From NCBI RefSeq assembly GCF_963576545.1, contig NC_083655.1, forward strand, positions 19,638,204 to 19,702,203: 64,000 nucleotides of DNA, read 5' to 3'. Shown here in pieces: positions 10,341 to 22,830 of the stretch. Source of the stretch: Limanda limanda (Eukaryota > Chordata > Actinopteri > Pleuronectiformes > Pleuronectidae). Under the pieces are notes generated by a model, which saw nothing but the letters and a program-made list of their open reading frames with translations, was not told where the DNA came from and ran no database searches. The position numbers and the translations under genes are program-made. The stretch's first letter is position 1. Each line of letters opens with the position of its first letter.

Positions 10341-13300
10341 ATAATGCCTCTAATTTACTCATTTGGAGGCAATTTAGTTTCTTCAGATTGAACATGCAAA
10401 AGGAAGGAGCTGGGATCTTGGCTCCGCTAATATCCCTGTTGCTGTGAGGCGTCCTGTCTTCTGGCCAGCACTGGCTGTCTATTACTAATTTGTTATGTCT
10501 GTTTGAGGGAAACATGAAAGGCATATACTAAAACATACAATCACACGACAGAGAGTTAAATGGACCCATAGAAGAACAACAGAAAATAAAACAAGGAGTC
10601 AAACACCACAGACCAGGCTTTGGAAATTGAGTCCCACATATGCTGAGGTGCCGAGTGGAAGCAGGGACATCGTAGGAGTTTGTGAACAGGTTAAATTTCG
10701 TAAGGTAAACATTTGCTTTTAAGTCAGAATTTTCAATATAAAGTCCATGATCTTACCCTAAACTGCTGTGAGTGTCTAAACGTGTTATAACTTTCTCGCT
10801 TTAAGTTACTATAGCATGTCTTTTAATTACAGATTTTAAAGAACAAAATGAAATGAGACGTCATTTACCTTTGTTTCAATACCAACATCAACAACATGAG
10901 TTGCCATTCCCTTCAGTTCCAATTAACCAAGTCGGAATGTGGGCTTTAATGTGTTTAAAATTAGTGATAAAATGATGGCATGCAGAGTTGCCCAGAGTTG
11001 GCTTTTAATATGTTGAGTGGCTAAGGCTAATATAAGGATATTTTTGCAACTATTGCTGACTTTAAAACCTACATTTCAGATTCATTAATCACCCGAGCTG
11101 GATTCTCAGGGGACTTTTTGTCTAGTTCATATGAACATCAGGACGGGAGGATTTCTGCCTGTCGTCATCACGCGGCTTTTGAGGACACAATTGTGTTCAC
11201 TAACTTTCATTCTCCTGCGTGTAAGTGACACTCAGATCCACCCCAGTCGGCCCCTTCTCACCTCCCAGCTCCGACTACCACAATATGGCAGTTGAGCTGG
11301 CAGGCAAACAAGGTGAGGAATCAGCGAGAGCAAAATGCTGTGTAATTGTATCTCAGCAGATACAATGAGGCAGGTCATGTTGAAACCCATATTCACAAAG
11401 TCTGGCCATTGAGCAATTCTTATTTTTTGTCTGTCTATCTCAAACAGGAAGAAGAAGAAGAAAGGGTGGCTGAGTAAAACATGTGAACTGTGTTGTTCCT
11501 GTCGGTTCATGAAAAAATTGGATGATTGCAAATGATGACTTAATGAAAAGCTATTCACAGGAAATAAATGATTGGAATTTGATACATCTGGGAATATAAG
11601 GTAAAGAGAGGCAGCATATACACAGTGCCTGACTCACATTAACAAACACACACAAACGCACTCCGCATAGGGCGACAAGTTATGCCAAGGCCTGTCAAGC
11701 TCAGGGACTGTGGAATATCTATAGGGCGCTTTGTTGTGGCGCGATCCGTCTGAGGTAATAGTAGCATGTGTTCCGTCTTTTCCCCTGCACACATCTGTCT
11801 GAGGAGGGGCGTCAATATGATGTATGAAGCTGTTTGCCAGGAATGAGCTAAGAAGAATGGAGCCCTGCATCACTTAGCATCCCATTGCCAGACACAGCCC
11901 CGCCATTACACCTCCCAGAAGTATCAGGCACACCCTCGTCTGAGTAATTTTGCCATCTGCTGACAATGTTTACACAGCGGGTGATTTGTCATCACAAACA
12001 GCAGGGCAAAAATTAACAAGCTTATTTATGATCCGCGTCGCATTTGCACAATGAAAATGCCATTGGTCATGTAAAACAGTCAGAAAGCTATTAAAGGTCT
12101 GACTGAGGTAGCGCCAGAGACGCATAATAACAAACAGAACCCAATGTTGTAAAGGTGAGTGTGTACTATCTGCAAATAATAGCTATATTTCCAAAAGATC
12201 AAAAATATGACACTATTGATGGGATGTATTAGTTTGAAAAATTGAGATGGACTTTTCCTTCGGAGAAGCTCAGCGCCCTGAATTAAAGCCCTGGGAGCAC
12301 AATGCTATTTGCACTCCACCAAAGAATGTAGCTGAGAAAAGGTCACACAACAAATTGAAATCTTGGCCCAATATTAGATGTAGAGTGAGAGCTGAAGTGT
12401 GGAATGACTATGAGAAAACACTGAGGCAGAAGAATTGCGATGGGGGAAAAAAAAAGACGAAAGAAATCATGCCCAGTGTGTCTCAATGGGCATTTGAAAA
12501 TCCTGGAGGCGCTGGTAAGTGTCCTCTGAGTTATGAGACCGCCCTCAAATGGCACATTCCTGGAGGGAAAGATTCTCATTTTGTATGTATAACTTTGAAA
12601 AGGTCACGAGGAGATCAGACAGGCATGAGAGAACGTGTGAACCATCAAGAGACGAGGGGGTCTGAAGAGAAGATCAGAAAGAGAAGAGGCAGAGAGCGCT
12701 GTTCCGATGCTCTGATATTCTCTTAACACCTCAAGAGCCTAGAGACACTGTTTATGGTGCGTGCCTGTGTGTGCGTGTGGATTTGCATGAGCACTCGCAC
12801 GTACATCCACACAACGGGATCTGATGAACACAGCAAAAGTGTAATGTAATTTTGTGCTTTATAGTTTTCTCCCTTATCGGTAGCATGTTAGGACATATGA
12901 TAACTACATGAAACAAATGAGATATACAGGGCGATAATTGATGAGATGCCACATTTGATCCTATAGAAGCTTCAAAACATTCTAAGGTTGGAGGGGTATT
13001 ATTATAAATTTATAGTAGAATTATAATTAATTAAATTCTTCAATCATGTAGGCAATTTTAATGCAATGTGAATTTTGAATCCTGCACGTCATCAATGTTT
13101 TATCTTTATCATAACATGCATCATCGCCAAGCACCTAACAGTTCCCATAATAAGAAACACTTTAGGAACTGAGAGAAAAGAGAGGGGGGGGACACTTGAG
13201 TAACCTTCATATTTCAGCTCTGTCAGACTGGCTGTTTTGAAAATAATAAATGTGACATTTATAGAATACATAAATCCACCCTCTATAAAAGTTGTCACAC

Positions 13301-13978
13301 TTGGTGATGAACCTGCAAGATTATGGGGATAAACTCTTTTTTGTGTTCTATGGTTAAACAATTAAAAATATATTACTATAATGCTCGGGTCTTCAGCAGC
13401 AGCAGACAGATGTTTTCAGTGCAAAAGCTCTGATCAATCAACTGTTAACTACCTGCTCAGCACCGAAAAGTGGGCAGACTAATTTAGCAGCTGGACCTCA
13501 TAGTGGAGCATTTAGCAGCTAAAGAAGCAGATATTTCCCTCAGGACTTGTTGGAGACCAAAACAGAGCGAAATAGAAAGTTGACAGGTGCGACTACATAA
13601 TATCTAACTGTCAGCACAGTAGGGTAAGATGATCGTTTCGGGATGATCACAGTAAACCAGTAGTGTTCAGATCATCAATTCCATGCCCTGGTATTCTGGT
13701 AGAGTTGACCAACTCTGAACTGCAAAGGAACCACAATGCGATTTGCCAACAAACGATGTCACACCCTTCGAAATTGAATGAGCTTTGTTTCTGTTGAAAC
13801 CCTGGAATAGGTTATTGTGTGCTTGCTGGATAACTGTGGACCAGACATTGTGGGTACAAGTTATTACTCATGAAGCCAGCTGTTGCAGGAAAGACCGACA
13901 CACGGTGTTCACTTATTACTGTTGATGTGTATCTATGTTGGAGCTTGATCTATTCCCCAGGGACCAGGTATCAAACAT
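10341..13978. other. Non-coding DNA; possible conserved regulatory stretches at 11,870-12,720
   Basis: No convincing gene. The stretch 11,870-12,720 is unusually free of recognisable repeats and of low-complexity sequence. It includes a 159-codon open frame (12,247-12,726) with no recognisable domain, which I read as chance. Confidence 0.4.
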
Positions 13979-14734
13979 GGATACATCATACAGTCGTATC
14001 TGGGGCACTGGTGATAATACATACCATTACTGTCCTGACTGAAGACACAGAGCAGATGGATTGTATGAAATGATTCATCCTCCTGTTGCAGGAATTTTTC
14101 TGTTAGTGTTCGTGTTTCTAACGACTTGGCTTAGGACTAACTGTGGGAAAGAATATGGAGACTTTAGTCAAGGATATGAACTATAATATGGCCCAGAGTA
14201 ATGAACCAAAATGATAACCATTGCTTTTCCTTATGATCAACATAGAGCACACAGGATAAGTTACTTGATTAATGTCAAAGCTGTCAGTGGATATTAATGC
14301 AGCATTTGCAATACTGTTTAGAAGGACTGTTTGTGATACAACTCAGAAAACCAGGAGTATTATACATTTTTTCTTCAGCTGAATCAATTTTTTGGGCATT
14401 TTGCATATTGACAGGCCAGTTCAAGCGTGAAATGGGGTTAGAGTGTGGGTGAGACACAGTGAAGTGCACCGCTGCAGGAGCAGCACCAGCCTCCATATGC
14501 TCACCACCAGGTGAGCTGGCATGCACTCGATACCTTTTAATAGTTTTAGGGGCCATGCTTGGGACTGAAAGCAAAACAAATTTAAGTATTTATAATCCAT
14601 TTATGAATAATATTAATTACAGCCTTGTTTCTATGTAAAATACACCCTTACCAAGGCTATATATCAGTAACAAAAGTCATTTTCACTTTGAATGTTGTTT
14701 TGTCCTATTGTAACAGTCGGAAACTGAATTTTTG

Positions 14735-14985
14735 ACACTGGTCTTGCTGTGGATCCGATCTCGACTGCTAGATTTGGTTCCTGGGTTCTTGCAGCTAAAC
14801 ACGTTTCCTGAGTTTCAACAGGGAATCCGCGGGAGAAAAGTGAGAAGTAGGGCTAGCGTCCTGATCAGAATGTCTGTCAAGATTGGAGCAGAACGTGGTG
14901 GAGCAAGTATATTAACCTGGCGAACAGAGGAAACTGAATTACAACAACAGATAAGACGGCATGCAAGACATCAAGAAGTTTAGCA
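14735..14985 (+). pseudogene. Possible decayed LINE ORF fragment
   Basis: An 83-codon frame (14,732-14,983) reads FPEFQQGIRGRKVRSRASV followed by a basic stretch. This resembles the region just upstream of the endonuclease domain in teleost CR1/L2-type LINE proteins, where an 'RGRKxxSRGGV' type segment is common. The downstream endonuclease is absent. The assignment rests on one short motif. Confidence 0.25.
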
Positions 14986-15944
14986 ACACTGGCAGTGATG
15001 GCTGAAGAATTTCAACACTGAGTGACTCAGCAATCTGGCAAAGACTGGAAGAAAGGACCGAGGCTCTATACCACAGCTGGTAAGTACAGTGGGAGTAAAA
15101 GAGGACGGACCTGAAACTAAATCAAAAAGCAACAATACAGGGAATCAGGATAAACGTCCACTAACCTGTATAAAACATTCATTTGGCTTAATGGCTTTTT
15201 GGAATGTTAGATTTTCACAAAGACATAGGCTTCCTTTGCTATGCCCATGCACATGAAGTTGGAGTAGTGTTTTTGAACATTGACTGTTTAATTGGATTGT
15301 TGATGATCATTTATCACAACTAATTGTCAAAGTAACATTCTTAGGTGGTGATGATATGTCAGAGTTTGGTTAAGAACTTTTCCACTGACCCAAAATGGCT
15401 AAAATAAAAAAAAAACAGAGCACGTGGCTGCATTTACAAAGTGCTTTTTATCCAATGGGCGCAGAATCGGTCTCCCAAGCATACGCACATTCATGCAAGA
15501 TGCACGGTCACGTCTACGGGGCAAGTTGCCAGTTTACCCAGCCTACTTGTTATGTAGACTGTGAGAGGAAACCTAAGCATTAAGCATGCAGAGGGAACAC
15601 ATGCAGCCACAGTACACAAGCAGTGCCTGCGTCAAATGTTTGAAAATGAGTCATCTCAGTGCTCCTGATGAAGAGAAATCACAGGGGGTTGGGAGATGAA
15701 AGGGGAGATATGTCTTTGTGTGTATTTTTTGTCCATCTATATGTCAGGGTTGGAACAATCACTCTTTTCGTTAACTAATGGGTGATGGTGATTATGCCCA
15801 AACTGAGAAAACACTAACATTTCTTGGACAAGGCTTCATGTTCATTAAAACTAAGTGTAAATTAAGGTACTAGTTGACTCAGGTTAAAGAGCAGGGCCAC
15901 ACCTCCACCTCACTTCAATCACCTGTCAAGCCAACCGGTTTGTC
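14986..15944. other. Non-coding DNA, nothing recognised
   Basis: Short chance frames only. Confidence 0.5.
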
Positions 15945-16737
15945 TATCACCCTTTCTCTCCTTTCATTCCTCTTTCTACCTCATTCCTCCCTCTGCACAT
16001 CCCTTCATCCTCCTATACCCAAATCATTTTAATTGCTCTTCCCCATCTCTTCATCCTCTTCTCTCCCTTTACCCTCATCTCTACCCATATGCCTTCATCC
16101 TCTCTTCACTTATTCCCTCATCCCTACTTACATCCCTTCATCTTCTCCCTAATATCTTCTAAAATCCCTTCATCTTTATTACCTTATCCCTATACCCACA
16201 TTGTTTTATTCTCTCTTCCCCATCTCTCCATCCTCTTTTCCCTCCTCCCCTCATCTCTACCCACATCCCTTCATCCTATTCCTATACCTCCCTTGTACCT
16301 CTTTCCTTATCCCTAAATACATATCTTCACCCTCTCTCCTAACATCCCTTCATCTTCTCTTTATTTTTTCCCCCCTAACTACCCCAATCCTTTCATCCAC
16401 TTCCCTTATCTACACCTAAACCTTCCTACTTCCTCTCATCCCCTTTTCCCTAATCACAACCCACATTTCTTCATCCTTGTGTCCCTCCTTTCCTCATCCG
16501 TACCCATAACCCTTCATCCTCTTTTTTACCTCCTTCCATCATTCCTACCCAAATCTCTTCATGCTCTTTTACCTCTTTCCATCATCCCTACCCAAATCCC
16601 TTCATCCTCTTCCCTTATCCCTACCCACATTATTTATCCTTGTTTCCCACCTTTCCTCATACCTACCCTCATCCTGTCATTCTCTTTCCCAAGCCCCATC
16701 ATCCTTACTATCCACATCCCTTCATCCCATTTTGTAT
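15945..16737. repeat. Degenerate pyrimidine-rich tandem array (about 790 bp)
   Basis: The plus strand is almost entirely C and T with scattered A and hardly any G. It is built of variants of 'cccatccctacccacat', 'cccttcatcctctt' and 'cccttatccctac' recurring at irregular spacing. The overlapping S/L/P/H-rich open frames (for example 16,089-16,316 and 16,479-16,739) are by-products of the composition, not genes. Confidence 0.85.
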
Positions 16738-19409
16738 GACTGGGGGTGGGGACAGAACCCCCAAATCAGCTAAAATGTCTTTGACGCAACCGCTTCCCTT
16801 TTCAAAGCATACAGAATGTTCACTGATATTGTATGGATAATTAAATTGATTGGCTTATCGTGATGTTGGGCATGAGTGACTCACACTGGAGAGTATATCT
16901 GTCATTTACATGTAAGAGTTAAACATGCTTCAGAACACTGCACAGTGCCGCTTTGTCATGGTTTCCTGATTGTGCCGACATTGATTTTCTACGGCTCGCC
17001 AGGCAGAATGAGTTTATACCGCAGTGAGCTTAGGGGCATTAGTTACAATTTGGGTGTCATCTCTGCGACGCAAGACAAACCACGAACCCTCTTGTTGTGA
17101 ATACTTAACAAAAGAAGGGAATAAAAAAGATCAACTCAAACCTTGATGGGTCAGCCATCTGAGGAAAGCACGTCTCCAAGTACCTGGTGCCTTCTGTAGG
17201 CATCGACAGCATGGTGTTTGTTTTCAGTTTATACTAAAGTGGGGCTCAGTGTTTTTCCCACTATGACTAATGTGCAACTTTGCAGTCTGCACAGCATCTA
17301 CAAAGGGCCGCTGAATGTTCCTCCGTTGCAGGATTTGGTCGGCTTGTCATTACAGATGTAAAGTGTATTTCAGTCACATTGCGAATATCTGCTGGCAAAT
17401 AAACCCAAGCAAATAGGAGTCAGCTTGATGAAAGCCAAGCACATCTAGCAGTGAGGTTTTGCCTTTCATGAACTGGAATCTTACTGAAACGATAAGTCTT
17501 CTTTTTTTTTTTGCCGGGATAAGCTGTGAAGTTCCGACAATCTCCAACAAGAGCGGGAATCAGGCCTCAGTATTCCAAAAGCCAAATTTTGTCATAAGGA
17601 CTTTTGCACATGTTACAGATACGTCCATGGGCTTTATTCACCCAGAACAAATATCGCCTTCAGCTGGTGAGTTGTGATAACTGATTTCTACCTTGTATAA
17701 ATGTGACACATCTGTAATTTGTAAATGAAAGTATTCATATCAAAAACCCTACTTTCTTCCGAGTTACTCTCCTGAAACAGTGATACATCATACAGTCATT
17801 TATATCTGGGGCACTGCTGATTCTGACACTGCTAGATAATTGCAGTAAGAGAAAAAAAAAAGCTATGAAGTTTCTATGTTACCACAGGTAGTTTTCACAT
17901 TGCTTCTCCTTCCATTAATGCTTTCTAGTTAAGCGTTGACGTGTTTCAAAGTATTTAGGTTTCATGGCATTGAAATGTTGTATTCAGGAATTTAAACTCG
18001 AGATTCAAGGGAGCACCTCATAATTTACTGACACTGTCATTCCAGCAGTCATAGTGCTAGCATAAAAAACATTTAAAATAAATTCCAACGTTAATAAAAC
18101 CAAAGCTAAAACTATGCAGCTGCTGAGCTCAACTTCTATTTTCTTGTATTCTAGTGTCCTACTTTGAATTCATAATTGAACAGCTATTGGCTACCCTTCC
18201 ATCAGAGTCATTGCTACCCAGCACTGCAGTCTATGAGGAGCCAGATTCAGAGCTGGACCCTTGTTAGGCCATCCCCTCGACAGTCCTACTGTTCCTTTGT
18301 CACCATCCTGTCTACTCCAGCATCAGGGGTTCCAGCTGTCACATGTATCCCTCTGTCCAACAAACACCTGCACCTGATCTCATGCTGTTGGTCTGTCCAA
18401 CATTTGCTCCATATGCCCAGTCAACTGTCCCTGCTCAGCCTCCAGGGTGGATCCACATCTGCAGTCACCTGCCTGCTCTGTCTAAAGAGACATGTTGCTG
18501 CTGCTGCTGGGTTTCAACTGAGCTCCAGCCTTTGGCCTAGGAATACCTGCTGTTCTCCCTCAGCAGTCGTCCTGTCATTATTTATGCTTTCACCCACACC
18601 AGTTTGTCCAATTTTCCTGCTACTCCCCACTAAGCCTCAGCCCCCACCCAGCTCGAAGGCCATTCCCCGGATATCCCTGGCTCTTTTCTTCACCTCCCTG
18701 TCCACTGGCCCTTTGTGTTTAACAGAGTATGTAGAATTTGTATTGTTTTGTATATATTTTCTCCATTATTTTTGCCTTCCTGACAGCCATAGCATCTGTA
18801 TGCCTTTTTATTTATATCAAAATACTTTTAGCTTCACCAACTTGCCTTAGTTGTGTGTTTGCACTTGGGTCCTGAATTCCTTTAACCCTGTCCTTTTACT
18901 TTCCCCGTACTAGAGAGAGAGCAAAGACAGGGTATAGAATGGCATGATTCCTACATGTAAGCTGTTACAAAAAATAAAAGTAATTGGGGAAAACGACTTA
19001 CATCCTAGTAGTGTTGCATCAGTGCCACAACAGTTCACAGAGGGTAAAATGTACATATCAGGAATCCTTAATGTGAGATGGTAGAAAAATAAATGTCCAA
19101 ACATTTAATAAAAGGCAAAACAACAGTATCCATACTGAAAAGGTACACCTGACTAATTAGTACATCAAATCCATACTGCTTCTGAAAAAAATCTAAATAA
19201 GATACAAGGTAATGATCAAAAGTGTTGATCAAACAATTTGATTTCCACATTTATTTTTTATTATTTGTTCCATCGTTATCCAAGTTATTAACAGGCAGAC
19301 ATAAAACACGGTGAGATAAAACAGAAGATGAAAAGAAAAATGAGAGCACAAACTGGACACAAAATCAGTCTGATATTCACATTCTGAGAGCTTATATATG
19401 AAAATGGTC

Positions 19410-19411
<2 letters not shown>
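16738..19411. other. Non-coding DNA with a pyrimidine-rich 224-codon open frame
   Basis: A frame from 18,176 to 18,850 is open but its product (Ser/Leu/Pro/Cys-rich, no domain) mirrors the CT-rich strand. I do not accept it as a gene. A short match to 13,979-14,016 lies at 17,778-17,825 (shared 'gatacatcatacagtc' and 'atctggggcactg'). Confidence 0.45.

Positions 19412-19468
<57 letters not shown>
19412..19468. repeat. (TA)n microsatellite
   Basis: About 28 TA units, able to form cruciform DNA. Confidence 0.95.
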
Positions 19469-19469
<1 letters not shown>

Positions 19470-20034
19470 TGTTATATATATAAATATATATTATCAGTCC
19501 CTCTACAGAGATCAATAGGTTAACATACATATGAGAAATGTAAACACCACAGACACGTCTACACTGTAAATTAAATGAAAACATGCAAGTTGTGCAATGT
19601 TATGTGGTTAGAAAATTAATGTATGAGGAGAAGAAGTGACCTTTATCTATGCTCTATTCAAGGCTTAAAAAAAATCCACTATATTTAAAATGGAAATCGA
19701 ACCATTCAAATGTTACACAGTAACTTTCATTAGCTTTTTCAAATGCAGGGTGACATCCAGGCATATTTAGGTTAATATGAAAGACCAACAATGCACATAG
19801 CAGATACATGACGTGCACACAAACTTGAAACAGTAATGAAATGTTTGAATATCTCTCTCAGTTTACTTGCCATAAGGAATAACCATTTGAAAAACTAAGT
19901 GGATAATATTGACTGTGGCTTTCTTCTTGACTTTTTCAAGTCAAAAGAAATAAAACATTGATTGAAGAGGACAAAGCCTGAGTAGTTTACAAGACCTGGG
20001 CCTTTACCAGAGAGGGAGGGTCAGACATGATCTA

Positions 20035-20290
20035 ACTATATCCCTGCTCTTGCCACAAACATAAAAGACACATAAAAGACACCATTGAAGATGTTAAGAC
20101 CGTTTTTAAGGATTAGGGCCAAGGACGGTATTGATATGTCGTAAACAAAAACACCTACAACGCAATGTGTCTGCATGATGCGCCATTCAACATCCCTTTT
20201 AGCGAAGAATGTCCCACTGTGTTGTCCATATGTGAAAGGCAAACTCAATGTTCCGGACATCCTCCAGAGGCCATGTCTGAAAACGTTTAG
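20035..20290 (+). repeat. Dispersed repeat (family D), copy 2
   Basis: Same ordered motifs as 9,900-10,340: 'attgaagatgttaagacc', 'tttttaaggat', 'gtcgtaaac' and the end 'gccatgtctgaaaacg'. It is more diverged than copy 1. Confidence 0.45.
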
Positions 20291-21814
20291 CATCCTATAT
20301 GAATGGGACCACTGTGTTGCTTCTATTTCAATAACTTTCTTCACGTGTCTCCTGCAAGTCGCACTGAGAGAGTTCATTGAACTGGAAGTGAATTTCACTA
20401 TAGGGTTTCTGCAATGTTAAAGTTATCACGGAGAATTTCTGACAAGGTGCTATATTTTTCAGCAGATGTAGAAATTAGTAGAGGCTTATGAATATACATC
20501 CATATGTTAATGTGCTTTCCAGTTTTTCCCATGTTCATCCTGTTTTTATCTTCTACTGGTTAAAAAATCCTTCCAAACCATTTCACACATTCACCCTTAA
20601 ATAATAGAATTACAACACATGCACTGGCTAAACCAGATTCTCCATCCTGTACTTCTATGTAGTCAACTGTATTAACAAAATTAAAAATAATTATTGAAAG
20701 ATTTAGAGAAGTAATGATCTAAATCACCTAGTTCTTCCTTTATTGCTAATAATAAATAATTGATAAACAACATAGCTTGATAAATGGAATCTAATATTGA
20801 GTCACAGATGACATTTGAAAGTATCAATGCATGACTGATACAACCCTAATGGTTTCTCTCTGCTTTATGTACAACAATGGCCTATATACCATATTTCATA
20901 TCTATAGGAGATATCATTATATAAAAGTGATTATTCCTCATACAGCAGACCAAATTCCTTTCTTGTCTATTAGTGGTGCAGAATAAACATCTTACACACA
21001 CATTAAACATTATAATATCCTGCACTACTTTGTCACCAGCTTTGAATTAGTTTTTATTGGCATATTAATATATTTTCAGAAATGTATGACTGTGTGTGTC
21101 ACACACACACACACACACACACTGTCATACATTGCATCTAAGGGCAATACTGTCTCTACTGGGTTCAGTATATATATATATAATATTAGGAAATTGTTAC
21201 ATAACACAGAAAATAAGAATCTTCTTCTTTCTGAGGGTAAGCATATCTGATGAGTAGTGGTTTAAAACTTCCAAGAACAGCTGCCTGAATCCCATTAGCA
21301 GTTTGAGATCAGGAAAACTAAATGATCAAAGTTTGAACTCCCCAAAAAAGGATGTTACATTAATTAAGAAATGCCTGCATAGTGTTTTATTCATTAAAGA
21401 TCGACAGCAGTCAGAGTGGTGAGCTGGTTTGATCATGCAACCTCTACTGATGTCGAAACAGCGCCTGCAATCATTGCACATACGTGGTATCACTCTGCAG
21501 CAAGTGGCGCTTCCCTCTCATGTGGAAGACGAGCGTCTCCTCCTTCATGAAAATTTCAGCAACATTTGGTAGAGCGTGGCAGAGAGTGAGAGCGCCGTGC
21601 TTCATCGATTCTGTCAGAAGTGTCTGTATGCAAATGACTCTGTCAGATAATCTCCAAAGTCAATTCCTGATATTTAAGCCTCCTGACAGAATGTCACCCT
21701 TTATCATTATTTATTAGATGGTGGGTTTGTGTAAAATGAAGAATGAGAAAGAAGCCTCTGAACCTGAAAGACATGGGCCTCTGACACTCTTTCTAGGGAT
21801 CTTAGGATCTCTAT
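20291..21814. other. Non-coding DNA with (CA)n at 21,100-21,121
   Basis: AT-rich, no gene. Contains a CA microsatellite and a short TA run at 21,171-21,182. Confidence 0.6.
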
Positions 21815-22110
21815 TTAAAGGAATAGTTGACGCAGAAAGAAAATTCACACATTATCTACTCACCCCTATGTCGATGGGGAGGTGGGTTTCAGAGGTAAAC
21901 AGTGTAGCTGATTAGTGACCTATCTTCAGATGTGATAATACAATAGTAAAAAACACAACATGCCTCCATACTGCTTGTGTGACGTCATCTAAGTGTCCAG
22001 ATGCCCCAACATTCATATTCGAATAGAAGCGAGGAAAAGCGTTCATTATATTAATGTAATCTTATCTGGTGAAGTGATGTAGTCGGAGCCTAGGCGCCAA
22101 TCTCTAACCA
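21815..22110 (+). repeat. Dispersed teleost repeat fragment ('aaaggaatagttgac' start)
   Basis: Starts 'aaaggaatagttgacgcaga', then 'cacattatctactcacccc' and 'atgtcgatggggaggtgggt'. This is the recognisable 5' part of an abundant teleost non-autonomous element. The rest is diverged. Confidence 0.55.
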
Positions 22111-22144
22111 GGTTCTGCTGCTGCAATAAACATTTCAAACGTGA

Positions 22145-22235
22145 GCACACACCAACTTAACACATTCACACCTATGAGCAATTTATCGCCACCAATTACC
22201 CTAAAATGCAACAGAGAACATGCAAGATTCATACA
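22145..22235 (+). repeat. Family C fragment
   Basis: Keeps 'cacattcacacctatgagca' and 'accaattaccctaaaatgc' followed by 'gagaacatgcaag', the order seen in the 3' half of the family at 9,558. Confidence 0.5.
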
Positions 22236-22689
22236 TTGAAGCCCTGGCTGTGAAGGAATTGTTGATCATCCTCACATCCTTTCTTTCCAATTAATACCCA
22301 AGGTCAGGTTATAGATAAAGGGCCACATAGCAGTGCACTGTAGTGTCAACCTCATTTAGGTATGCATGCTTTAGGTGTAACTATCCAATAGGATGTAACA
22401 TAGAGAGTAACAGTAATTCTAGCCTTTCATGGATGTGCTGTTGTAATGGGTGACACAGGATGAGGGAGATATACTGGGATGCTGTGGGAGACATCTTCAG
22501 AATTGGGGGTGACAATTGCTCATGTTACTCTGTTAGCATTTGTATATTGTTGCACCTTCTGATCTCCTTGATGCATCAAGGAGATCTGCATAATACATCA
22601 GCTGCTGCCTGAGTTCTCCTTTCACCAGCTGCCAGAAAACGTCCCTCACACTGGCCAGCAGACAGGTTACAAGCCAACACCTAGTGCTC

Positions 22690-22735
22690 TGATACGACAG
22701 TGCCAACCACTGCACCACCATGCCACCCCACTTCT
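22690..22735 (-). repeat. Family C-type 'ggcatggtggtgcagtgg' fragment
   Basis: The minus strand reads GGCATGGTGGTGCAGTGG then TTGGCACTGTCG, the hallmark start of an abundant teleost repeat. Truncated. Confidence 0.5.
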
Positions 22736-22789
22736 GATGCACTTGTAACTAACAAGTGTTAAGACCTATATTTTAGTTTCAAGACATTT

Positions 22790-22792
<3 letters not shown>

Positions 22793-22829
<37 letters not shown>
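22793..22829. repeat. (GA)n microsatellite
   Basis: About 18 AG units. Confidence 0.95.

Positions 22830-22830
<1 letters not shown>

Noticed and set aside
12247..12726. 159-codon plus-strand frame
   Set aside because: No recognisable domain, no exon signals at both ends, Lys/Arg-rich composition from purine-rich DNA; likely chance.
16089..16840. Several overlapping Ser/Leu/Pro/His-rich frames
   Set aside because: Products of the pyrimidine tandem array, where stops are rare for composition reasons.
17459..17677. 72-codon frame between a T-rich tract and a GTGAGT donor-like site
   Set aside because: The acceptor is weak and the peptide has no recognisable feature; exon status not supported.
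18176..18850. 224-codon plus-strand frame
   Set aside because: CT-rich strand, Cys/Ser/Leu/Pro-rich product, no domain; may be repeat-derived but not demonstrable.
19288..19584. Minus-strand frame with a Tyr-Ile repeat
   Set aside because: Translation of the TA microsatellite.
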